A stretch of DNA of 64,000 nucleotides from Sepiola atlantica (GCA_963556195.1 OY744516.1:36182778-36246777); one strand, 5' to 3'. Numbered from the stretch's first letter, positions 1-11,028 are shown. Notes: generated by a model not told the origin, from the sequence alone. A program made the numbers and translations.

Positions 1-797
1 TTAATATTCGCTGTTGGTTCTTTTCTAAAGGTAACCGATCCCAAAATATGGAGGCTAAAACCTTGCCTACTCATGTTTGCATCTTTTGTCTGTTTGGACG
101 ACTTTCACATGCTGCTGTCCACTTAGCTGACTGTCGATTTGACTCTGGTTTGAAGTGGTGGATCCATGTGGTATCCATTGCCATATAGACACAAAAACTT
201 GTTTGAAACCTTTGCAAACAACACTTTAAAGCGTGACACATTGTTTTGGATCGATTATGAACAAATTCAACACCTATTGTAAACACAGCTTTCTCATTGA
301 AAAATGTTTGTGCAAAATGGTAAATACACCGCTGTCTTCTGATATCTTCCACTCCTCTATCTCACGCAACTTCAATATACGATTGGTCAAAATGAATTTG
401 CGGACATTTTTGATGTTTTCCGGGACAACTGCTGAATTTAAGCGACTTGAGTTTTCAGCATCATTTCTGTCTGTATGACCGCATTTAAAGTCAGCATACC
501 ACCTATTTACCATTGTTTCCAATAGAACAGTCTGAATAACACTTATCAATTCATTGCTTTGCTTGAACAGTATTTTTCCCATCAGAAAGCAATGCTTTAT
601 CAACTCATGAAATTCAAATTTTTCCATGGTTTTGAACATTTTCAACTGTAGTTTCACTTAAATAATTCGTAAACTAATAATCTGATCGAGCTCAAATTTT
701 GACATGTTCCATTTGAAGGTTAGTACTTTATAAAAGTCATATGGATTTTTTTTAATTAGTTGTCCCATCCATGTCAGGCCCGGGACTTATTGAGGGA
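1..797 (-). pseudogene. mariner-family transposase relic, cut by left window edge
   Basis: Decayed Tc1/mariner-superfamily (mariner clade) element read on the minus strand. The likely start ATG is at 627-625, giving MEKFEFHELIKHCFLMGK, the typical mariner N-terminal helix-turn-helix opening. The N-terminal DNA-binding region runs to about 275 (visible blocks: VVPENIKNVRKFILTNR, LKLREIEEW). After a frame break the catalytic domain continues at about 352-71, with AMDTTWIHHF holding the expected first catalytic Asp (codon near 175-173; the usual following Glu is Thr) and PESNRQSAKWTAA just after. A further frame change brings the 'WD' block region into the first 70 bases, and the rest lies outside the window. 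A candidate 5' terminal repeat lies around 762-797 (ccatgtcaggcccggg region). Several frameshifts mean it cannot encode a transposase. Family assignment is firm; the exact right end is inferred. Confidence 0.88.
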
Positions 798-1049
798 TGT
801 GTTAAAATGCTGTTTTTGTCTTCCATACATTGTGTTTGTGTGAAATGATTCAAAGGGCTATTAATAGATTCTTTAAAGAATTGATGTGAATTTTCTTGAA
901 ATCAAGAATGTCATTCATTATTTTCTCATTTGTTTGTTACATATTCATTCTTTGCTAATGTTCTAACCTTCAACAACTTTGTTTTAATCATCCTTCAACT
1001 TTTGCATTTTCTTTTCTCTGATTTGCATGATAATCAAGTAATCATCTAT

Positions 1050-1318
1050 TCACTTTGATAGGAACTGCTAACAAGTTAGCGGTCCCTGTGAAGGCAAAGT
1101 TTGATACAAGGTTCGTTTTTAATATGGGGAACAGCTCTCCAAAGAGGGGGACTCTGTATGGGAACAAAAATATCTGCATAATTCCCTTATGAATGAGGGC
1201 ATCTAAGGTGACAAGCAATAAACCCATCTCGTTCAGAATGGAGGAGGTAATGCCTGAGAGGACTGTTTCCTGAGACAACTGATACTACACTTTGCTACTT
1301 GTCTGAAAGCCAAATTGG
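1050..1318 (-). mobile_element. U2-headed SINE, mosaic old copy
   Basis: Minus-strand copy of the U2 snRNA-headed SINE. The head is at 1280-1318 (reverse complement contains CAAAGTGTAGTATC, the U2 branch-site region). The body at 1209-1262 (aagcaataaaccc...ggtaatgcctgagagg) matches the body of the long form at 53264-53597. The tail at 1098-1160 (gatacaaggttcg, tttttaatatggg, ctccaaagaggggg) matches the tail of the short form at 7371-7586. It therefore carries modules from both forms. A 78-codon minus reading frame over it is incidental. Confidence 0.7.
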
Positions 1319-2420
1319 TCTTGTAGTTTTCTCTGGATTTCATGGATGGGTTCTGTAGCCGTCTTGAAATTCTTTGTAACTCGTTTGGGGGTTGAAAGGA
1401 AAAACGCAGACACGCTAAATATTCACAACATCAATTTATTTATGCTGCAGATTAAATTTTCTCTCCAGGTGGTTCGATGCATAATTGATTCCTCAGAACT
1501 TTCTATTGTCATTTCCTTTTCTAGGCATCAATATAGATAGAAGCCTGTCTGTCTTTTGTATACCACCATTGCTAAGAATTGGCTGATTAACAAAGACCCT
1601 CTTAAAACCACACATAATCGTCTAGAAAAAAAGAAGAAAAAACAAGAGTTATGTGTTAGTCAAATGACAGCTCTACGATTAATTAAAGTCTTCAAATAGA
1701 ATACCTTTAATTTGGCTTTAGATATTCTGAAAAAACAGTCTAAACTTTGCCTATCCAGGCATTTAGAAGCTTTTTTCCTCCCTCTTGTTTTTAGCCTTTA
1801 AAATGTTTCATTGTATAATTCTTTTCTCCGAGGACAAGGACCAATTCCAACCTTTTTCTGTTTGAATTGCAGACTTGTTTGCATGAAACTAATCGAAAAG
1901 AAATATGTGCATCTTTCAGACTTTCATATGATTTCTATGGTGTGACGTTCTTTAAGTTTTAAACTGGGTACAGTCTTATGAAAACAGCATATTTGTGTAG
2001 ATTTTTATCTGTCCTATTTTCTATGCTCAGATGTGGTGATATGTTTACAAGTTTTAAACCTCTATTATGACTATTCTCTGCCATTAAACGGCCTCTTCCT
2101 ACCGACCGTAGCTAGTTTGAGGGAGAGGAGGAATTCTGAGTGCAGAATTGCCCCGTCCCCTCCCACAGTTACCTTTAATCACCTGATTGGTTTGACTTAT
2201 TTTTGATTTACCATTCTTGAGAGCTTCGTACTTAACAATACGTTGGGTTTTTTTTTCTCATCTTTTTCCAATTATTTTTTAATATCTATTTTAAATTCGA
2301 AAATTTTTGTAGATATGATCTCTTGAACCATAACAGATTTGAAAGGTTTTGTCAGCTCTTTTTCACATTCGTTCTTATTCGCAATTTCAATGTGCTTTTC
2401 TTTATTCAAAATGTGAGTCA
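1319..2420. other. AT-rich unannotated DNA
   Basis: No gene, RNA or recognisable repeat seen. It contains scattered homopolymer runs and a short GC-richer patch at 2090-2165 (gggagaggaggaattc, ccccgtcccctccc) that I cannot assign. Confidence 0.5.
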
Positions 2421-5020
2421 TTTTTCTATTTAGATAATTGTAGTGTCGCGGCTTTTCTATTTAGATGATTGTAGTGTCGCGGCTTTTCTATTTAGATGAT
2501 TGTAGTGTCGCGGCTTTTCTATTTAGATAATTGTAGTGTCGCGGCTTTTCTATTTAGATAATTGTAGTGTCGCGGCTTTTCTATTTAGATGATTGTAGTG
2601 TCGCGGCTTTTCTATTTAGACAATTGTAGTGTCGCGGCTTTTCTATTTAGATGATTGTAGTGTCGCGGCTTTTCTATTTAGATGATTGTAGTGTCGCGGC
2701 TTTTCTATTTAGATAATTGTAGTGTCGCAGCTTTTCTATTTAGATAATTTTTGTGTCGCGGCTTTTCTATTTTGATAATTGTAGTGTCGCGGCTTTTCTA
2801 TTTAGATAATTTTAGTGTCGCGGCTTTTCTATTTAGATAATTGTAGTGTCGCAGCTTTTCTATTTAGATAATTTTTGTGTCGCGGCTTTTCTATTTTGAT
2901 AATTGTAGTGTCGCGGCTTTTCTATTTAGATAATTGTAGTGTCGCGGCTTTTCTGTTTAGATAATTGTAGTGTCGCGGCTTTTCTGTTTAGATAATTGTA
3001 GTGTCGCGGCTTTTCTATTTTGATAATTGTAGTGTCGCGGCTTTTCTATTTAGATAATTGTAGTGTCGCGGCTTTTCTATTTAGATAATTGTAGTGTCGC
3101 GGCTTTTCTATTTAGATAATTGTAGTGTCGCGGCTTTTCTATTTAGATAATTGTAGTGTCGCGGCTTTTCTATTTAGATGATTGTAGTGTCGCGGCTTTT
3201 CTATTTAGATAATTGTAGTGTCGCGGCTTTTCTATTTAGATAATTGTAGTGTCGCGGCTTTTCTATTTAGACAATTGTAGTGTCGCGGCTTTTCTATTTA
3301 GACAATTGTAGTGTCGCGGCTTTTCTATTTAGACAATTGTAGTGTCGCGGCTTTTCTATTTAGATGATTGTAGTGTCGCGGCTTTTCTATTTAGATGATT
3401 GTAGTGTCGCGGCTTTTCTATTTAGATGATTGTAGTGTCGCGGCTTTTCTATTTAGACAATTGTAGTGTCGCGGCTTTTCTATTTAGATGATTGTTGTGT
3501 CGCGGCTTTTCTATTTAGATGATTGTAGTGTCGCGGCTTTTCTATTTAGATAATTGTAGTGTCGCGGCTTTTCTATTTAGATAATTGTAGTGTCGCGGCT
3601 TTTCTATTTAGATAATTGTAGTGTCGCAGCTTTTCTATTTAGATAATTTTTGTGTCGCGGCTTTTCTATTTTGATAATTGTAGTGTCGCGGCTTTTCTAT
3701 TTAGATAATTGTAGTGTCGCGGCTTTTCTATTTAGATAATTGTAGTGTCGCAGCTTTTCTATTTAGATAATTTTTGTGTCGCGGCTTTTCTATTTTGATA
3801 ATTGTAGTGTCGCGGCTTTTCTATTTAGATAATTGTAGTGTCGCGGCTTTTCTATTTAGATAATTGTAGTGTCGCGGCTTTTCTATTTAGATAATTGTAG
3901 TGTCGCGGCTTTTCTGTTTAAATAATTGTAGTGTCGCGGCTTTTCTATTTTGATAATTGTAGTGTCGCGGCTTTTCTATTTAGATAATTGTAGTGTCGCG
4001 GCTTTTCTATTTAGATAATTGTAGTGTCGCGGCTTTTCTGTTTAGATAATTGTAGTGTCGCGGCTTTTCTATTTTGATAATTGTAGTGTCGCGGCTTTTC
4101 TATTTAGATAATTGTAGTGTCGCGGCTTTTCTATTTAGATAATTGTAGTGTCGCGGCTTTTCTATTTAGATAATTGTAGTGTCGCGGCTTTTCTATTTAG
4201 ATAATTGTAGTGTCGCGGCTTTTCTATTTAGATAATTGTAGTGTCGCGGCTTTTCTATTTAGATAATTGTAGTGTCGCGGCTTTTCTATTTAGACAATTG
4301 TAGTGTCGCGGCTTTTCTATTTAGACAATTGTAGTGTCGCGGCTTTTCTATTTAGACAATTGTAGTGTCGCGGCTTTTCTATTTAGACAATTGTAGTGTC
4401 GCGGCTTTTCTATTTAGACGATTGTAGTGTCGCGGCTTTTCTATTTAGATGATTGTAGTGTCGCAGCTTTTCTATTTAGACAATTGTAGTGTCGCGGCTT
4501 TTCTATTTAGATAATTGTAGTGTCGCAGCTTTTCTATTTAGACAATTGTAGTGTCGCGGCTTTTCTATTTAGATAATTGTAGTGTCGCGGCTTTTCTATT
4601 TAGATAATTTTTGTGTCGCGGCTTTTCTATTTTGATAATTGTAGTGTCGCGGCTTTTCTATTTAGATAATTGTAGTGTCGCGGCTTTTCTATTTAGATAA
4701 TTGTAGTGTCGCAGCTTTTCTATTTAGATAATTTTTGTGTCGCGGCTTTTCTATTTAGATAATTGTAGTGTCGCGGTTTTTCTATTTAGATAATTGTAGT
4801 GTCGCGGCTTTTCTATTTAGATAATTGTAGTGTCGCGGCTTTTCTGTTTAGATAATTGTAGTGTCGCGGCTTTTCTATTTTGATAATTGTAGTGTCGCGG
4901 CTTTTCTATTTAGATAATTGTAGTGTCGCGGCTTTTCTATTTAGATAATTGTAGTGTCGCGGCTTTTCTATTTTGATAATTGTAGTGTCGCGGCTTTTCT
5001 ATTTAGGTAATTGTAATTGT
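2421..5020. repeat. 31-bp satellite array, about 84 units
   Basis: Head-to-tail array of a 31-bp unit made of a T-rich part (cttttctatttagataattg) and a CpG core (tagtgtcgcgg). Diagnostic variants lie at exact multiples of 31 bp: tgtcgcag ends at 2730, 2854, 3629, 3753, 4466, 4528 and 4714, giving intervals of 124, 775, 124, 713, 62 and 186. No indels have therefore accumulated over 2.6 kb. Point variants recur in sets (gatgatt, gacaatt, gataatttttg, ctgttta, attttgata), showing local unit amplification and larger block duplication. Units have no variable spacers, so this is not a CRISPR array. Stops in the unit and a period not divisible by three exclude a coding repeat. Confidence 0.97.
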
Positions 5021-5320
5021 ATTTTGATAATGATGGAGACTAAAAAAGAAATTCCTTTTCAAATTCTTTTGATAAGTATTTTTTATATTATTTTATTATT
5101 AGATTTTCGTGAATTATAAATGTTAGCTTTTTATAAAAACCTGTATAAAAGATGAAAGTATTTTGAGATGGGAGAAAGTACTTACCATAAATTGTTTTAG
5201 ATTTTCAGATATATTGTGTTGATACACCTACAGAAGTGATTAGTGGTATTCAGAAGTTTCTCCAATACTCCAGCACACTCACCTAATGCATGTGTGTATC
5301 AGCTTCTAATATTAATTTTT

Positions 5321-5545
5321 GGTACTGGTACAGTTTGTGACCTATGCTAAAACTGACTTTTCGTCTGCATTTTTCGGCTGTTTATATTGAACCAGATCGA
5401 CTATTGGCGCAGACGAATTTTACAGTTTACTCAATTCACAATTGAAAATTGTCACCTGCTGTTAGCTTCCAGCTGTTTACGTAAACGGCTAGAAGATGCT
5501 GACGAAAAGTCGGTTTTAGCATGGGTCACAAACTGTACCAGTACC
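5321..5545. mobile_element. MITE with ~50-bp terminal inverted repeats
   Basis: The left arm, 5321-5370 (starts ggtactggtacagtttgtga), is the near-exact reverse complement of the right arm, 5496-5545 (ends aactgtaccagtacc). The flanks are taattttt (5313-5320) and taatttta (5546-5553), an 8-bp direct repeat with one mismatch, as expected of a hAT-type target duplication. The 225-bp interior has no coding capacity. Superfamily is inferred from the duplication length only. Confidence 0.85.
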
Positions 5546-5739
5546 TAATTTTATTTTTATTCTTTTTTAAGCCTTATTTTATTGCTTTCATGCTGGTAGA
5601 ATCAGCTGGAAGTATTCTCTCTAACATGTCTTCCCGATTCTTCAGCACAATCCCATTTACAAGTGTATGAAGAAGCTAGCATGTTTTCACCACCAAACTC
5701 TAAGGGATGGTGGGTACATGTGTGCAAATGTACAAAAGT

Positions 5740-5885
5740 AACTTTGAAGTTTTGCAAAGACTTTATACCAGCATGGAATCAAGATGGAGTGGACATGTGG
5801 TAGATGAATGGCAGTATCTGACACATAAATCCAAAATGAGGTATAAAGACTGCATAAAGAACACATTGGTGAAAACAAACCTCAT
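5740..5885 (+). pseudogene. possible LINE 3' end (post-RT tail)
   Basis: A plus frame reads RWSGHVVDEW followed about 10 codons later by MRYKDCIKNTL. The order 'RWxGHV ... RYKDxxK' is typical of the region downstream of reverse transcriptase in many animal LINEs, as remnants of a C-terminal tail. No RT motifs remain. The match is short, so this could be chance. Confidence 0.35.
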
Positions 5886-6786
5886 GGTTATCATACTTGT
5901 AAGGCAGCATTTTTAAACAAATCGCCTTTCTCATGAGTGATTCAAGCAGTCTATTTTTATGTATCAGAATGTGTAATTCCTCAGCCTGATTTGACTTGCA
6001 ATGATTGAGATCCAGTCGACTGGTTTGAGTTGTTTCCACATGCAGAGTATGTTGAAAAGAATGCACTTTAGTTGAAGCCGTCAGAATAATGCAGCAACCT
6101 CATTTGCAGGGAGTCTGCATATTTGCATCCCAGATTGCAAGATTGGCAGGGTTAAAAAGCCGTATTTGCTCTTCCTGGGTTTGATTTTCAAAGGCTGAGT
6201 TGATACAGTTGAGAATAGATGGGCGAGTCTATTTTGGAAGAAATGTCTTGCAGCGAAACTCACTTGGGGGATAAAAATACTAGACCAAGAATCGTATATA
6301 TGTAGCATTAAAAGCTGATAGCGTCTTTTTGTTGAACATTAGCAAAATTTCACACCTAATGTGTTCAAATAAACCATGTCTTATTTGTCGGCTAATTTTA
6401 AAAACAATGATATGGATGGAAAGTTAATAAAAGTAGCATTCCAATTATGTTAATTCCATGTGCCTTTATACGTTAAATATTTTTATACTCAAAGTTAAAA
6501 ATGAAAAAAAGCTCAAAACTGATGAACTAGAAAGGGAAACTTTTTTTTTCATTTTTATATTTCATACCTTACATTCTGATAAAAATTTGCAGAGTTAATT
6601 TAATAGGATATTAGGATTTAACTAGTTATAGTGTCATGTGATGTGGGTTTTTATGACTACTAGAACCGAAGATACGACCGAACAAAGTTAAAGAATATTT
6701 CTAAATTGATAAGGTGAGTCGACATACGTCATTAAATTTCATATAGATAAGTTTCAGAATTATTTTTATGTACAATATGCATGCAA
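5886..6786. other. unassigned DNA
   Basis: No supported gene. The stretch 6081-6308 is somewhat GC-richer and open on the minus strand for 75 codons, but the peptide shows no motif I recognise and its composition is not clearly coding. The rest is AT-rich. Confidence 0.4.
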
Positions 6787-6919
6787 TCCTTCTAGATTGA
6801 GGCAATTTAATGTTTTCTCCTAATCTAGAGTGCCCCTTTTTGGAGAGCTGGATTTCCCCACATAAAAAACGATCCTGTATCTAACTCTGCTCTCATGGGG
6901 AGGCAAGTAAATAGGGATT
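6787..6919 (+). mobile_element. U2-headed SINE, short form, 5'-truncated
   Basis: Matches the body and tail of the copy at 7371-7586 in the opposite orientation: ccttctagattgaggcaat, agagtgccccttttt, cccacataaaaaacgatcct, ggggaggcaagtaaat. The U2 head is missing, as expected of 5' truncation during target-primed reverse transcription. Confidence 0.8.
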
Positions 6920-7370
6920 CTTTTGTTGTTGTTTTTTTTATGCTTACTACATGTCGTACACGCCTGTTAAAGTCTATGGCATGTTTCTGTTATCTTGCTA
7001 TTTATAATTACTCACTTGTTAGAATTTAAATAATTATTTTAAAAAAACTGAATTATGAATTAAAGATACAATTATATTTAAATGAAACTTAGGATATAAA
7101 AAACAAAACACTTTTTTTTAATATCAGAAAACTTTTTCACTATTTAAAGAGAATGTCTTTTGTTTACATACCCCACATGTTTTATTTAAAAACAAAAAGC
7201 AACTATTTGTACGTTTAATTCATATTTATCATTTGTTTTTTAATATCTATAGGTTTGTTTTTCTATGCAGCGTTTATTTTAATTTTATTTACTAAGTTAT
7301 TAGAAAAATAGATAACGAATTAAAAGTCCGATAAAATTGAAATAAACTTTTTTTATACTCTTAATTCTCA

Positions 7371-7586
7371 GTCTCTATTTGCTTGCCTCCCCACGAGGGC
7401 AGTTAGATACAAGGTCAGTTTTTAATGTGGGAAAATTCAGCTCCTCAAAAAAGGGGCACTCTTAATTGGGACACAAATTTAAATTGCCTCGGTCTAGAAG
7501 GATTTCTTCACTGACCGAGGACAGAAAAGATGAAGTGTAGTATCAGAACAGATATTACACTTTGATCCTAGCCAAAAGGCCAAATG
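7371..7586 (-). mobile_element. U2-headed SINE, short form, full length
   Basis: On the minus strand it begins ttGGCCTTTTGGCTAGGATC then AAAGTGTAATATCTGTTCT, matching the first ~40 nt of U2 snRNA (stem I and the branch-site region; invertebrate-type 'CAAAGUGUAG'). Next come GATACTACACTT (complement of the branch-site segment), a short body (tgaccgaggacag, agaaggatttcttcactg in plus orientation) and the tail (ggtcagtttttaatgtggg, gcctccccacgagggcag). The length, about 215 bp, is SINE-sized. It lies about 450 bp from an inverted partial copy at 6787-6919. It is not a U2 gene because the homology stops after ~45 nt. Confidence 0.88.
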
Positions 7587-9305
7587 TAAAAAATAAAGCA
7601 TTCCATTTTTTTCATTATTGTAAAAAAGAAAAAAAAAACTTAATTGGAAAAAAAATGCTAATTTTATTTCTTATCTAAGTAATGGTACACAGTAAAAATG
7701 GCACAAGTGAATAATTATGAAAAAAATGTCACAAAGCAAGAACACAGAAAAGGGAGAAGCATAATAAATATCTATCCTGTGTGGAAGATGAATTAGTAGT
7801 TCAGTTGTCAGTGGTCCAATTATTGAACAGAGCCCAGAACTAGAAATGTGTGTTATTATAATTTATGTATAACTAGTTGTTGGCTGTATAAGTAAAAGAC
7901 AAGCATAATCCTGTGTGGAAGATGATCACCCACTTTCTGACCAAATAGCGTTTGAATGACATAACTATTTTAGTTAACTATTAGATGTAACCATGTTCTT
8001 GTTTTTCTTTTGTGGGAGTGAGGGCTATTGCCACCCGGACTTAGGGTCTGGGTGGCAGTGCTACGGTTACAAATTTTATCCAATCATACTTTTTTCCATT
8101 ATATTATGGAGGAATTATATACAAGACCTTACTGTGAAGAACAGAAACTAACCTGCTGCAACCTTGTTGAAACATTTTAGTCTAGTGTAATGCGTTAAAA
8201 ATGGTTTTGTTCTTGAATTATACAATTTCTTTAAACCAGATATTGATAGTGTGATAATTGTTATACAGACACTATGTAGTGACTTAAAAGAAATTAAAAT
8301 TGTATTGAAATAACTCATAATGTTTATGATACAATGTGCCGGTTTTAAAAACTTTGTAAATTACACATTAATTTATACTTAATGGTAAAGAGACATAAAG
8401 TCTGACTGCATAACCAGAAAGAGCACAAATTTCATGAGAATATCTTAAAAAAAAAAAAAAATAAATAAATGGAGAAATTACTGAATTTCTTGAAATGATT
8501 AGGTTCGTATTTTGGCCCACTTTTTAAAAAAGGATTATTAATGAAAAACACGAATTTTGGCTCTTTGAATTATAAATTTTGAACCGCTGATGCTATTTGC
8601 ATAATTTAAACGGTTTTGAGCTTCTTTTACACAACTCTATTCACCCAAGTTGATAAAATAACAATTAGTTACAAAGAAAAAAAAAATCAATTGGTAATGC
8701 TAATATATGAGAAAAGTTTTTTGTCATTGGGTCATGTGACAGTCAACATCTTTATTTGTCTTTTCTTTTCCTTTTGCCAGAAGTGATTAGAAGATTCTGG
8801 GTTAGCCTGAGCTATTCCTAATGACTAGAAAACTCTTTAAATATCAGTCTTAGCATATAGGTGTGAAGGAAGGATTTTGGTTTTGACTCCTGATTTTCAA
8901 ACATGAGATCTTCACACACAAACAGTCTCCAGTCACTTTTGCTTTGCCAATTCAGATATGGGATGAGAGGAAGGAAATGGATATATTTTTTATGGTTTAT
9001 AGAAAGATTGTAGCTTTTAATAAAAATAAAATTTTTGGGGTTGGTAAATGCTTAATTAAAACTAATATTTTTCTTTTATTGATTTTTAAAAATTAAAAAA
9101 AATTATTTTTTTTTTTTTATGAAAATGAATTAAATCCCAGAACAGAGCATAACTCAAAAACAAATATGAAAAGGCAAAATCCAGTGTAGACCCTGCGTCT
9201 GGGATAAATGCAGACGAAAAAGCTGAAATAACTTAAAAATTCCAATCAATTTCTGTTTTGTTCACCCTTTATACTAGGAAGAGTAAGCAAAAACATGTAA
9301 AAATA
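7587..9305. other. AT-rich unannotated DNA
   Basis: No gene seen. It holds poly-A/T tracts (8446-8461, 9100-9119) and an isolated GC-rich hairpin at 8022-8060, listed separately. Confidence 0.5.
8022..8060. repeat. short GC-rich inverted repeat
   Basis: attgccacccgg is followed after a short loop by tgggtggcagt, forming a stem centred on GCCACCC/GGGTGGC. It stands out from the AT-rich surroundings. Origin unknown; it may be a remnant of a transposon end. Confidence 0.55.
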
Positions 9306-9338
9306 CACCTGATAAAAATGAACTATTTTTATCAGGTG
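9306..9338. repeat. perfect 14-bp hairpin
   Basis: cacctgataaaaat, a 5-nt loop (gaact), then atttttatcaggtg: a perfect 14-bp inverted repeat with an E-box-like CACCTG/CAGGTG at each end. No repeat family recognised. Confidence 0.7.
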
Positions 9339-9512
9339 GCGATTCTGATCATGTTTCTAAGAATTAGATTGTGAAATTGAATGAAATAAAAATTAGAACA
9401 TTTTTGCTTTCAATTTTTATCCTCTTTCAAACAATATTAAGCATGGGTGAAATTGAGTTTATTTTTCTGTTTCTGAATTTTTGAGATAAGAATTGATAAT
9501 TTGTATAATTTG

Positions 9513-9610
9513 GACCCGTGGCGTAACGGATAAAGTACTGAGTAAAATTCAGTTCTAGGTGCAGTCTTCTGAAGGTTGAAGGTTCAATCCTTAGTGCAGG
9601 CAATACTAAG
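9513..9610 (+). mobile_element. tRNA-derived SINE head
   Basis: cgtggcgtaacggataaag fits a tRNA/pol III A box and ggttgaaggttcaatcc fits a B box, about 50 nt apart, with no foldable acceptor stem. The same family occurs inverted at 21195-21312 and 22125-22235 (A box gggcacaacggataaag; B box gaaggtttaactc or gaaagttcaatcc). This is a SINE, not a tRNA gene. Confidence 0.75.
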
Positions 9611-9724
9611 AATTGCGAATTACTAAAAACTTCTACCCAGTCATGGTTGACGGAACGAGAGCATGCCCCCCCCCCTCCCCCGTGGATTAAATAAAGGATT
9701 CTGTGCAGATTCCCGAGTTAGACA

Positions 9725-9775
9725 AGATACACCTGAAGAAGGTCGAAGGTTACATCGGCCGAAACGTTATGAAGT
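9725..9775 (+). repeat. hammerhead-like / Penelope-like terminal motif
   Basis: CTGAAGA (9733-9739), one extra A, stem arm GGTCGA (9741-9746), an 8-nt loop, arm TCGGCC (9755-9760), then GAAACG (9761-9766). The order CUGANGA, stem II, GAAA is that of the hammerhead ribozyme core, which is known from Penelope-like retroelement terminal repeats. The extra A before stem II departs from the canonical core, so activity is doubtful. A second, inverted instance is at 10795-10826. Confidence 0.45.
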
Positions 9776-9859
9776 TTGCTATTATTTGATCAATCAAGAT
9801 TTTGATAGTTTAATAATGGCCAGACCATACGTTATTGAACATTATTCTTTATAATAGAA

Positions 9860-10780
9860 TTTTTTTAAATGTCCAGGAAATTCTGCAATTGTGTATGGGT
9901 AAGAACTTTTCATAGAAGGGTGTTTTAGCTTTTAGCGAAAAAAAACCCAAAAAACTTTATGAAAGCAAAAAAAGAATTTCCTTTTTCTAATGACGAATTG
10001 CTTGAATCATTAAGTGTTGTATTTTTAATCCCATCGCAGATTATCTGGCTGCTTCATATTAAGTGCTCCCAACAACCGTCTCGTGGTGATTTCATCAAAT
10101 CGGATGTTAACGTTCTGTCTCCATCATTTAATCACTCAGCTTAGGTTAGTTGACAAAACCAGATTTTAGTTTTAATCACCACAGATTTAATGAATTAATA
10201 TCTAACTTTGCTCTTTTTTAATTCCCTTATCATTTTCTCTCGATTTTCTACATCTTTCCAGGCTCGCCTTTTAATCGTGCTTAGTAAGATCAGGGTTAAC
10301 CTCCACTTCAGCTTTTATTGCTTGACTTAAATGATATTTCGTATTAATTATATCATTTAATGTTCTATTTAAAAAAAAAAGAAGAAAAAAAAGATCTTGA
10401 AACTTATCAATTGTCGGATCTTAACCAAATTCCACACAGATTTCCAGATCCATCTATTATACTAATACACATTGCGTGGATGTCTGTATTTTGTTTGTAA
10501 CACTATTAAAAGATAAAGACTTTTCTGTAAATAATCACCTCCCTAGCAATGACTTTAAGCCTCACCGTCTCGATGAGAAGCCAAAAGCATAACCATTGGA
10601 CCATACTTTCATTGAAAAGATAAAACAAGTATCTTTTTGTATACTTACTATTAAAAATAATCTTTGATAATTTTAACTCGCAAATCATTGTTTTAAAATA
10701 ACTTATTTTTATTGCTGATTGGACTAATTACATATAGTCATTTTCGAACAGATAATATTGAATTTAGATTATTTACATGT
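9860..10780. other. AT-rich unannotated DNA
   Basis: No gene, RNA or repeat assigned. Short open frames here (for example 9959-10144) lack motifs. Confidence 0.45.
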
Positions 10781-10787
10781 TTCAGTT

Positions 10788-10830
10788 CACAATGTTTTGG
10801 CCGTTGTGCTCTCTGGCCTTCTTCAGCTGT
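10788..10830 (-). repeat. second hammerhead-like motif
   Basis: On the minus strand: CTGAAGA (10826-10820), one A, GGCC (10818-10815), a loop, GGCC (10802-10799), then AAAAC where GAAAC would be expected. The spacing and the extra A match the copy at 9733-9766, supporting a shared element family. The core 3' box is mutated. Confidence 0.4.
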
Positions 10831-11028
10831 CTTTTGTAGTTGGTAACCTTCTGGGAGAATATCTATATCTTTAATGCTGGAAAAGCATATTCATTTTAAA
10901 GTAAGGTTTATTTTTACATCTGCCTGGAAAAATGCAATTATTATTGCAGAAACCGGTATCTTAGAAAACTTCCCAAAGACATAAAGTGCCAATTCCTTAC
11001 AAATCCTGACCTCCAATGCATAAATAGT

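Noticed and set aside
2421..5020. CRISPR-like regular repeats
   Set aside because: Units are contiguous with no unique spacers, and the sequence context is eukaryotic. It is a satellite.
7546..7586. U2 snRNA gene
   Set aside because: Homology ends after ~45 nt of U2 and continues into a repeated SINE body; the Sm site and 3' stem-loops are missing.
9513..9610. Functional tRNA gene
   Set aside because: A and B boxes are present but no acceptor stem or anticodon arm folds, and the segment recurs as a dispersed repeat.
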